Assembly: GCF_007828955.1 (NCBI RefSeq)
Contig: NZ_VIVR01000001.1
Location: 806,001 to 870,000, forward strand
Direction of reading: 5' to 3'
From: Kitasatospora atroaurantiaca
Lineage (GTDB): Bacteria; Actinomycetota; Actinomycetes; Streptomycetales; Streptomycetaceae
DNA: 64,000 bases
Shown: positions 53,347 to 60,412 of the stretch, in pieces
Layout of the letters: the number at the start of each line of letters is the position of its first letter
How positions within the stretch are numbered: the stretch's first letter is position 1
Notes under the pieces: generated by a model
What the model saw: the letters and a program-made list of their open reading frames with translations, nothing else
Database searches by the model: none
Told to the model about the DNA's origin: nothing
Translations under genes and position numbers: made by a program

Positions 53347-53649
53347 CGCGGGGTACCGCCTTTGCACGGGAGGCGAGTGAAGAGGGCGCAGATCTGCGCA
53401 AAGATGATTGATTCTCTGCGTTCTGCTCAAGTTTGAACGCTTCGGTGGTGAGAGTGTGCCCCCATCAGGAGTTCGCAGGCCAGTCCGCGTTACCGAAGTG
53501 TTGCCATCGGCGGGCCTGGCGCAGGGCATGGCTGCACATGTCTTGACGCGACCCCGGCGAAGACCCGAAGCTGTGCCGCGAGTGATTGAAGTTGCTTGAT
53601 CGATGGTCGATTAGCGCAGAATCAATCAGAGGCGGAAGGAAGCCCCACC
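53347..53649. promoter_or_regulatory. Divergent sugar-binding protein / alpha-galactosidase control region
   Basis: Contains the perfect 14-bp palindrome GCGCAGATCTGCGC (53386-53399). TGATTGATTCTCTGCG (53405-53420) and its near-inverted copy CGCAGAATCAATCAGAGG (53616-53633) flank the middle. The DeoR gene's own upstream DNA has a related GCGCAGCGATCTACGC near 56535-56552, so DeoR may control both. Confidence 0.5.
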
Positions 53650-55638
53650 GTGACCAAGCGCATCCTGTACCGGACTACGCCGCTCCTCCTGAGCACCGTC
53701 CTGCTCGCCGCCGGCTCCGCCCTCAGCGCGGCCCCGGCCGTCGCGAACGACGGCGAGAGCCAGTCGGCCGCCAACTACTCGTCCGCGGCGACCCCGAGCG
53801 GGCCGATCGCCCAGCTCCCGCCGATGGGCTTCAACAACTGGTCGCGCTCGACCTGTGCACCGCAGGCGCCGCTCGACGGCTCCAACCGGCTCGCCTACTC
53901 GTTCCAGCAGTACATGCAGGACAACGCCAAGGGCCTGTACGACACCGGCCTGATCGCGGCGGGGTACAAGACCATCACCGTCGACGACTGCTGGATGTAC
54001 CGCAACAGCTCCGGCTACCTGCACGGCGCGCTCAACTGGGGCGGCGCCACGGATGTCCGCGACACCACCCGGCAGCCGGGCTTCGACCACGAGCTGACCG
54101 CCTACGGCGACTACCTGCACAGCCTCGGCGCCAAGTTCGGCATCTACGAGACCTCCGGCACCCACACCTGCAGCACCGCGACGCCGACCGCGCCGAACCT
54201 GCCCAACGGCAGCGAGTACTACGAGCAGAACGACGCGAACTCCTTCGTCTACTGGGGCGTTGACGCTCTCAAGTACGACAACTGCGGCCAGCAGGAGCCG
54301 ATGCAGACGCTGGACGCCCGCATGGCGAACGACCTGAGGACGGCCGTCACCAACGCCGCGAACTCCGGCAACGCGACGCCGAACGTCATGTTCAACATCT
54401 CCGCTCCGGCCGCCTACGCGAACGGGTCGACCAAGTTCGCGGTCATGAACTGGGTCCGCTCCCTCGGCCAGTTGTGGCGGGTCGGCCCCGACATCTGGAA
54501 CTACGGCGACGGCAAGAACCCGTGGAACGTACCGCTGGCGGGCTACAACTTCGGCGCGTACCAGAGCTTCGACAACACCCTGGAGCTCTCCCGGTACCAG
54601 GGCCCGGGCAACTGGAACGACGCCGACATGCTGCTGATCGGTGACAACGGCATGACCACCGCCGAGGAGCGCAGCCAGATGTCGCTGTTCTCCGCGCTGG
54701 CCGCGCCGCTGGTGATCTCCACCGACGCCCGCAAGTTCGAGCCCTCGTACATCGCCTCGCACCCCGCCGAGGCCGCTCACCTCAACGCCTCGATCGGGAT
54801 CCTGGGCAACTCCGAGGTCATCGCGGTGGACCAGGACCCGCTCGGAGCAGGTGGCTACCGGGTGGCGGGCGGAGCGGCCAACGCCGACGGCACCCCGGCC
54901 GCCACCAGCGGCTTCGACGTCGTCGTCAAGCCGCTCGCTGACGGCAGCCGGGCGGTCGTGGTGCTCAACAAGGGTGGTACGTCAGCCGGTTACACCCTCA
55001 ACCTGTCGAGCATCGGCTTCAACACCTCCGGCTGCGGCTATACCGTGCGCGACCTGTGGGCGCACGCCACCAGCAGCTCGACCGGCAGCGTCCCGCTCAC
55101 CATCGGTTCGCACGACAGCGCGATGCTCAAGGTCACCCCGCAGAACGGCTGTGGCGGTTTCACCCCGCGCGGCCAGATCACCGTCTCCCGTGACAACTGG
55201 GGCAAGGCCTCGCTCTGCCTGGACAACTACCAGTCCGGCACCGGCACCAACAACCCCGTCGACGTCTACCCCTGCTCCGGAACGTCCAACCAGCAGTGGC
55301 AGATGAACGGTGACGGTTCGGTCCAGCTGCTGCAGGCCGGTACGTCGAACCTCTGCCTCACCGCGCAGAGCGGACAGACGGCCGGGGTGATCAACGGCCA
55401 GCAGGGCCAGTGGGCCGGCGTCGCACCGTGCGGCTCGGCACCCGGCTACCAGACCTGGACCTACAACCGGGACGGCAACCTGAAGCTGGCCGGTACCGCC
55501 AAGTGCCTTGACGTCTACAGCGGGAAGACCACGACCAACGGCACACCCGTCGACCTGTACACCTGCGGCACCTCGCCGAACGCGATCCAGACCAACCAGG
55601 CCTGGGCAGCACCGTTCAGCACACCTCCGGGCGCCTGA
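53650..55638 (+). CDS. Secreted GH27 alpha-galactosidase with ricin-type (CBM13) lectin domain
   Basis: A 662-residue exported enzyme. The signal peptide (VTKRILYRTTPLLLSTVLLA...) ends near VAN-D (33). The GH27 TIM barrel (about 53-380) has LPPMGFNNW, TVDDCW and the nucleophile Asp210 in WGVDALKYDNCG. The acid/base Asp lies in GNWNDADML (324/326). A beta-sandwich and a C-terminal ricin-B/CBM13 domain (about 525-655) with QW-type repeats (SNQQWQMNGDGS, GYQTWTYNRDGN) follow. GTG 53650 with GGAAGG upstream is chosen over the open frame from 53596. It cleaves alpha-galactosides outside the cell. Confidence 0.93.
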   Translation: MTKRILYRTTPLLLSTVLLAAGSALSAAPAVANDGESQSAANYSSAATPSGPIAQLPPMGFNNWSRSTCAPQAPLDGSNRLAYSFQQYMQDNAKGLYDTGLIAAGYKTITVDDCWMYRNSSGYLHGALNWGGATDVRDTTRQPGFDHELTAYGDYLHSLGAKFGIYETSGTHTCSTATPTAPNLPNGSEYYEQNDANSFVYWGVDALKYDNCGQQEPMQTLDARMANDLRTAVTNAANSGNATPNVMFNISAPAAYANGSTKFAVMNWVRSLGQLWRVGPDIWNYGDGKNPWNVPLAGYNFGAYQSFDNTLELSRYQGPGNWNDADMLLIGDNGMTTAEERSQMSLFSALAAPLVISTDARKFEPSYIASHPAEAAHLNASIGILGNSEVIAVDQDPLGAGGYRVAGGAANADGTPAATSGFDVVVKPLADGSRAVVVLNKGGTSAGYTLNLSSIGFNTSGCGYTVRDLWAHATSSSTGSVPLTIGSHDSAMLKVTPQNGCGGFTPRGQITVSRDNWGKASLCLDNYQSGTGTNNPVDVYPCSGTSNQQWQMNGDGSVQLLQAGTSNLCLTAQSGQTAGVINGQQGQWAGVAPCGSAPGYQTWTYNRDGNLKLAGTAKCLDVYSGKTTTNGTPVDLYTCGTSPNAIQTNQAWAAPFSTPPGA

Positions 55639-55647
55639 CGGCCCGCC

Positions 55648-55696
55648 CGACGACCGTCCGCGGTGGGCCCGACGGCCTCACCGCGGACGGTCGTCG
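55648..55696. terminator. Bidirectional 18-bp hairpin terminator
   Basis: CGACGACCGTCCGCGGTG (55648-55665) pairs perfectly with 55679-55696 across a 13-base loop. It fills the gap between the convergent alpha-galactosidase and DeoR genes. Confidence 0.87.
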
Positions 55697-56485
55697 TCAC
55701 ACGCAGAGCACGTCGACGCCCTGGCCGGCCAGTTGCTCGACCAGCTCGTCCGGCGCGTCCTTGTCGGTGACCAGGACCCCGATCTCGGCGACCGCGCACA
55801 CCTGGGCAAAGGCGCGCTTGCCGAGCTTGGTGGAGTCGGCGACCACGATCACCTTGTCCGCCCTCTCGGCCATGGCGCGGTTGGCGCTGGCCTCACCCTC
55901 GTCATGGGTGGCGGCGCCGAACTTCGGGTCCACGGCGTTCACCCCGAGGATCGCGTAGTCCAGCGAGAGCCCCTGAAGCACCATAGTGGCCAACGGGCCT
56001 GTCAGCTCATAGGAGTTCGGGCGGGCGACTCCCCCGGTCACCACGGTCTTCACATAGGGCCGGACGGCCAGCTCATTGGCGATGTTGATGGCGTTGGTGA
56101 CGACCGTCAGGGCCGTCCCGGAGGCGTGGTCGGCGAGGTCGGCCCGGGTCGCCAGCTCGCGCGCCACCTCCGAGGTTGTCGTCCCCCCGTTCAGGCCGAC
56201 CACCGCCCCGGGCGGGACGAGCCCCGCCGCCGCCCGGGCGATCCGGTGCTTCTCGTCCGCCTGGCGCGCGGTCTTGTAACGCAGGGGCAGGTCGTACGCG
56301 ACTCCGCTCAGCACCGCACCGCCACGGGTCCGGGTCAGCAGCTGCTGCCGGGCGAGCTCCTCCATGTCGCGGCGGACCGTAGCCGTGGAGACACCCAGCA
56401 GCTCGGCGGCCTCACCGACCTCGATCCGACCCTGGTTGCCCAGGATCTCGAGCAGCCGCGTCCACCGCTCGTGCGTGCTCATCAC
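55697..56485 (-). CDS. DeoR-family sugar regulator
   Basis: A 262-residue DeoR/GlpR-type repressor. The N-terminal HTH is RIEVGEAAELLGVSTATVRR, followed by ARQQLLTRTRGGAV. The sugar-phosphate-sensing DeoRC domain has VGLNGGTTTSEVARELA and VVADSTKLGKRAF. It probably responds to a sugar phosphate and controls the adjacent alpha-galactosidase and binding-protein genes. Start ATG 56485 or 56482. Confidence 0.92.
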   Translation of the reverse strand: MMSTHERWTRLLEILGNQGRIEVGEAAELLGVSTATVRRDMEELARQQLLTRTRGGAVLSGVAYDLPLRYKTARQADEKHRIARAAAGLVPPGAVVGLNGGTTTSEVARELATRADLADHASGTALTVVTNAINIANELAVRPYVKTVVTGGVARPNSYELTGPLATMVLQGLSLDYAILGVNAVDPKFGAATHDEGEASANRAMAERADKVIVVADSTKLGKRAFAQVCAVAEIGVLVTDKDAPDELVEQLAGQGVDVLCV

Positions 56486-56638
56486 AACTCCTCAAATATC
56501 GCGCCGACACCGAGCGTATCGCGCGTAGACCGGGCGCAGCGATCTACGCACTGGTGCGCATTCGCGCTCGACAGCGCGGCGCACCCGCACCGATCGCAGC
56601 CCCGACACGGTGATCGAGAGCCGGCCGTCAAGGGCCGC

Positions 56639-57292
56639 TCAGTGCTGACGTTCTGACGCGGGCCCAGGTGACAGGTCGGCCTCCTTGCCGCCACCGGCGC
56701 GGTCCAGCGCGTCGAGCAGCACGTCACGCAGCCGCGCGATGTCCGAAGCCATGTCGATCGACGGGTCCAGCAGCCACTGCAGCTGCAGACCGTCGGTCGC
56801 GGCCAGCAGGACCCGGGCCGCCCAGTCGGCATCACAGGCCTGGCCGGCCGGGGAGGCGGGCTCGCCGGAAGGCCTCCCCGCGGCGACGGCACCGGCGATG
56901 CGCTGCCGCAGCACGCGGTACCGCTCGGCGAAGAAGTCGTGCGCCGGGTGCTCCGGCTCGGCGGCGGCCGCGGCCAGGTCGACGAAGAGCTTGACCAGAC
57001 CGGGCGTCTCGGCGTTCTTGGCCAGCATCTCGGGACGCCAGAACGCCGCCTCCTCGCCGTACGTCTCGGCGGCGGCGATGTCGCGGGCCTCGAGCACGGC
57101 GGTGAGCAGGGCCTCGCGGCTGCCGAAGTGGTGCAGCACCCCCGCGTCCGTCAGGCCGACGCGCTCGGCGATGTCCCTGACCGACACGCCTCGGCTGCCC
57201 GCCTCCGCGTAGGCCGCCAGCGCCGCTTCGAGGATCAGCTTCCGCTTGGCGGCGCTCTTGGCGTACGGGCCACGGGGGCTTCGAGTGCTCAC
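56639..57292 (-). CDS. TetR-family regulator
   Basis: A 217-residue TetR protein. The N-terminal HTH is AAYAEAGSRGVSVRDIAERV then GLTDAGVLHHFGSREALLTA. The C-terminal domain is typical of ligand-binding TetR proteins. It is divergent from the GH1 gene with a perfect inverted repeat in the gap. It may control that gene. Confidence 0.93.
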   Translation of the reverse strand: MSTRSPRGPYAKSAAKRKLILEAALAAYAEAGSRGVSVRDIAERVGLTDAGVLHHFGSREALLTAVLEARDIAAAETYGEEAAFWRPEMLAKNAETPGLVKLFVDLAAAAAEPEHPAHDFFAERYRVLRQRIAGAVAAGRPSGEPASPAGQACDADWAARVLLAATDGLQLQWLLDPSIDMASDIARLRDVLLDALDRAGGGKEADLSPGPASERQH

Positions 57293-57325
57293 CGAAGAAC
57301 TCTAGCCCCGCGAAGACCGCGACTC

Positions 57326-57350
57326 TAAAACCTCGCCTTACTAGGTTTTA
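57326..57350. promoter_or_regulatory. Probable TetR operator
   Basis: TAAAACCT and AGGTTTTA form a perfect 8-bp inverted repeat with a 9-base spacer, in a locally AT-rich patch between the TetR and GH1 genes, 33 bp from the TetR start. It likely covers the GH1 promoter. Confidence 0.75.
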
Positions 57351-57414
57351 AGATTTACCGTGGCAGGAGCGGGCGATGCCCGACCCTCCCCGCCCCACCC
57401 GAAAGGTTCCTGCG

Positions 57415-58617
57415 ATGATCCTCCGCACCCGGGGGCTGCTGCTCTCCGAGAGCTTCCTCTTCGGCGCCTCGACCTCCGCCCACCAGACCGAGGGCGGCAA
57501 CACCAACAGCGACTGGTGGCAGCTCGAACACGGCGACGGCCCGGTCAAGGAGCCGAGCGGCGACGCCGCCGACAGCTACCACCGCTGGCACGTCGACATG
57601 GACCTCCTGGCCGAGCTCGGCTTCACCGACTACCGCTTCAGCATCGAGTGGGCCCGGATCGAACCCGCCCCCGGCCGCTTCTCCCGGGCCGCGATCGCCC
57701 ACTACCGGCGGATGGTCGAGGGCGCGCTCGAACGCGGCCTGCGCCCCATGGTGACACTGCATCACTTCACCGTGCCCCGCTGGTTCGCCGAGCAGGGCGG
57801 GTGGACCGCCGACGCGGCGGTCGACCGCTTCGCCCGGTACGTCGCCGCGACGGCGCCCGTCATCGACAGCGGTGTCCGGCACGTCTGCACCATCAACGGA
57901 CCCAACCTGGTCGCCGCCCTCGGCGGCGCCACCGGGCCAGGCACCGGGATGCCGCCCCCGGCCGCGCTGCCGGTGCCCTGCCGGAAACTGACGGACGTCC
58001 TCATCCAGGCCCACCGGAGGGCCGTCGCCGTGATCAAGGACATCTCCCCGGAGATCCGGACCGGCTGGTCGGTTGCCAACCAGGTCCACCAGGCCCTGCC
58101 AGGCGCGGAGGACGTCACCGCCGCGTACCGGTACCCGCTCGAGGACGTCTTCCTGCAGGCGGCGCGCGACGACGACTGGGTCGGCGTCCAGGCCCACACC
58201 CGCACCCTGGTCGGCCCCGACGGGCCACTCCCCGCACCCCGGGAGGCCGAGCGCACGCTCAGCGGCTGGGAGTACTACCCGGCGGCGCTCGGGCACGCTC
58301 TGCGCCACACCGCCCGAGTGGTCGGCGACGTACCGCTGATCGTCACCGAGAACGGTGTCTCCACCGCCGACGACACCCGCAGGATCGACTACACCACCCA
58401 GGCGCTCCAGGACCTGGCGGCGGCCATCGCGGACGGCCTCGACATCCGTGGCTACTTCCACCGGAGCGCCCTGGACGCCTACGAATGGGGCTCGTACCGC
58501 CCCACCTTCGGCCTGATCGCCGTCGACCTGGAGACCTTCCTGCGGGCCCCCCGGCCGTCGGCTCGTTGGCTCGGCCGGATCGCCCGCAGCGGGGTGCTGC
58601 CCCTGGCCTGCCCGTAG
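57415..58617 (+). CDS. GH1-family glycosidase-like protein with NEP-to-NGP change
   Basis: A 400-residue GH1 (beta-glucosidase-type) barrel, a little shorter than the usual 440-480. The start ATG 57415 has GAAAGG eight bases upstream. LFGASTSAHQTEGGN, FSIEWARIEP, VTLHHFTVPRW, the nucleophile region IVTENGV (Glu312) and the C-terminal YEWGSYRPTFGLIAVD are recognisable. The acid/base motif, normally TxNEP, is TINGP (159-163), so the acid/base Glu is Gly. By analogy with plant myrosinases (Gln at that place) it may cleave substrates with good leaving groups, act as a transferase or be inactive. It is divergent from the TetR gene. Confidence 0.87.
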   Translation: MILRTRGLLLSESFLFGASTSAHQTEGGNTNSDWWQLEHGDGPVKEPSGDAADSYHRWHVDMDLLAELGFTDYRFSIEWARIEPAPGRFSRAAIAHYRRMVEGALERGLRPMVTLHHFTVPRWFAEQGGWTADAAVDRFARYVAATAPVIDSGVRHVCTINGPNLVAALGGATGPGTGMPPPAALPVPCRKLTDVLIQAHRRAVAVIKDISPEIRTGWSVANQVHQALPGAEDVTAAYRYPLEDVFLQAARDDDWVGVQAHTRTLVGPDGPLPAPREAERTLSGWEYYPAALGHALRHTARVVGDVPLIVTENGVSTADDTRRIDYTTQALQDLAAAIADGLDIRGYFHRSALDAYEWGSYRPTFGLIAVDLETFLRAPRPSARWLGRIARSGVLPLACP

Positions 58618-58651
58618 CCGGATGTCCTCCGTGCCCGGGCGGCGGGCTCCG

Positions 58652-59164
58652 TCAGTAGTAGCCCTTCTCGCCGTCGAGAATCTCCCGGACGGCATCCACG
58701 TGACCGGCGTGCCGGGCGGTCTCCTCGATCATGTGGAACAGGATCCACCGCAGGCTCGCCGCAGAGGCGGGGAAGTCCGGGTGCCGGCCCACGTCGTCCA
58801 GTGCGTGGGCCTTGATGATCTCGTCCGACACGGCGCACTGGCGGTCGTACTCCTCGAGGAGCTGTGCGAGCGGGATGCCGTCGACCATCATGTCGGCGTC
58901 CTCGGGGCCGCCCTCGAACCGAGGCCCCACGGCCGGCCGGCCGAGCAGGATGACCTCGAACCAGAGGTGCTCGACCCAGCGCAGGTGGGAGACCACACCC
59001 GCCATCGTCATCCGGGGCGAGGCCGGAAGGACGGATCGGTGGGCATCCGCGTCCGACAGGTCCTCGCATTTCCAGTGAATGACCGCGCGCTGCATGTCGA
59101 GCCAGCCGAGAAGCTGGGTCCGCTCGTCGGCGCCGTACGGAGGGCGAATGCGAGGAGGGGTCAT
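58652..59164 (-). CDS. DinB/DUF664-family protein
   Basis: A 170-residue four-helix-bundle protein. The metal-ligand pattern is VVSHLRWVEHLWFE and MIEETARHAGHVDAVRE, typical of DUF664/DinB proteins related to mycothiol-dependent enzymes. It may be a thiol-S-transferase, but no reaction is known. Convergent with the GH1 gene. ATG 59164. Confidence 0.88.
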   Translation of the reverse strand: MTPPRIRPPYGADERTQLLGWLDMQRAVIHWKCEDLSDADAHRSVLPASPRMTMAGVVSHLRWVEHLWFEVILLGRPAVGPRFEGGPEDADMMVDGIPLAQLLEEYDRQCAVSDEIIKAHALDDVGRHPDFPASAASLRWILFHMIEETARHAGHVDAVREILDGEKGYY

Positions 59165-59395
59165 GAGCGCTGACGGTACCTCAGCCGAGCCTCACGTCGC
59201 ACGGTGTTTTCGGCCGGTGACGGAGCGAGCGCGGTGAGGGAGGGCAGCCCCGGGCCGCCATCCGTGGGACTGCCGATCCGTGCCCGACGGAGCACACTGG
59301 AAGGACCCGTCGAGCGGACCGGTGATGAGGCTCACCGCAACCGCGGCATCTGCCATGGACGATCCCTGGTTGAGGGAGCCCGACCAGGAGACGTC

Positions 59396-59944
59396 ATGCC
59401 CACGACCTTTCCCAGGACCCTCGCCGCACTGCGTGGATGCCGACGCGCGCTGCTGCGCCGGTCGCGCGCCCACGAGGCACCACCCCGCCCCACCCGCGAG
59501 GAACAGCTGGAGGCCCTCCTCGAGGTCCTCGACGACGCGGTGGCGGCCCAGCCGCTCGCCGACCAGGTGGTCGCGGCATGCGGGGCGTACGGCCCGGTGC
59601 CCGGCTCGCTCGCCCAGGACGGCGGTTGGCAGCTCATCACCTTCAACCACCTGGCCTTCCGGCTCGGCGAGCTCAGCCTCGACGGCGAGCTCGCTCAGGT
59701 GCGCGAACGCGCCTCGCGGCTGCTGGCGTACGACCTGTGGATGATCCACGAGTCGCTCAGGCTCGCCTTCGCCTCGCAGCGGGACAACGAGCGCGTCGAG
59801 GCCGCCCGTCTGCGGGTGAACGGCCTGGGTGCCCCGGCCGACGCCCTGCGGAGACTGCGTGACGACGTCAGACACCAGGGCGGCAGTGCCACGCTCGCCC
59901 GGTCTCCCGAACGCCAGGAGAGCCGCGCGGCCGATCCGGAGTGA
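59396..59944 (+). CDS. Small helical protein of unknown function
   Basis: A 182-residue soluble protein I do not recognise. It is helix-rich (REEQLEALLEVLDDAVAAQP, LGELSLDGELAQVRERASRL) with a conserved-looking WQLITFNHLAFRLGE and DLWMIHESLRLAFASQ. The start ATG 59396 has CCAGGAG upstream. The preceding 230 bp hold no further gene. Confidence 0.65.
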   Translation: MPTTFPRTLAALRGCRRALLRRSRAHEAPPRPTREEQLEALLEVLDDAVAAQPLADQVVAACGAYGPVPGSLAQDGGWQLITFNHLAFRLGELSLDGELAQVRERASRLLAYDLWMIHESLRLAFASQRDNERVEAARLRVNGLGAPADALRRLRDDVRHQGGSATLARSPERQESRAADPE

Positions 59945-60105
59945 GGTGGCACCGGTGTCACCGCCCGCTACGGGCGGCTTCGACCTCGAGCTCCACCACC
60001 CGTGCCCGCAGCTCGAAGACCCGCCGCACCCCGGCCGGGGTCAGCCCCTCGCCCACCGGGAACCCCCGCACGGGGGTGTCCGGCCCGTACCCGTGGGCCG
60101 GTGGC

Positions 60106-60303
60106 TCACTCGAACACCTGTCGCATCTCGAGTACGCGCAGTCCGAGCGACTGGAACCGGACCAGCAGCCCGTACAGATGAGCCTCGTCGATGATCCTGC
60201 CGACGAACAGGGTCTGGTCCGGCAGGGCGGAACGGTCGAGCTCCGGGAAGGCCTCGGCAAGTGCCTCGGACACGACGCCGGTGACGCGGAATTCGTAGCG
60301 CAT
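60106..60303 (-). CDS. Small conserved-looking protein
   Basis: A 65-residue protein, MRYEFRVTGVVSEALAEAFP then GRIIDEAHLYGLLVRFQSLG and VLEMRQVFE, resembling small streptomycete proteins of unknown function. It looks like one alpha/beta domain. ATG 60303 is the natural start. It lies between the unknown gene at 59396 and the LAL regulator. Confidence 0.68.
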   Translation of the reverse strand: MRYEFRVTGVVSEALAEAFPELDRSALPDQTLFVGRIIDEAHLYGLLVRFQSLGLRVLEMRQVFE

Positions 60304-60412
60304 GACGGCGGTACCCCGGTTTCCCTTGGGGCGGAAGGCTGATACGTAGCAGCCTTCTCCTCCGCCCGGTCCCCGGCATCGCCCGCTTCGGGCGATCTGC
60401 GCCGGTGCGCCG

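Noticed and set aside
59958-60105. C-terminal MerR/HspR-like text (LTPAGVRRVFELRARVVELE) on the minus strand
   Set aside because: No plausible start or HTH precedes it and only about 37-50 residues are open; too weak to call a gene.
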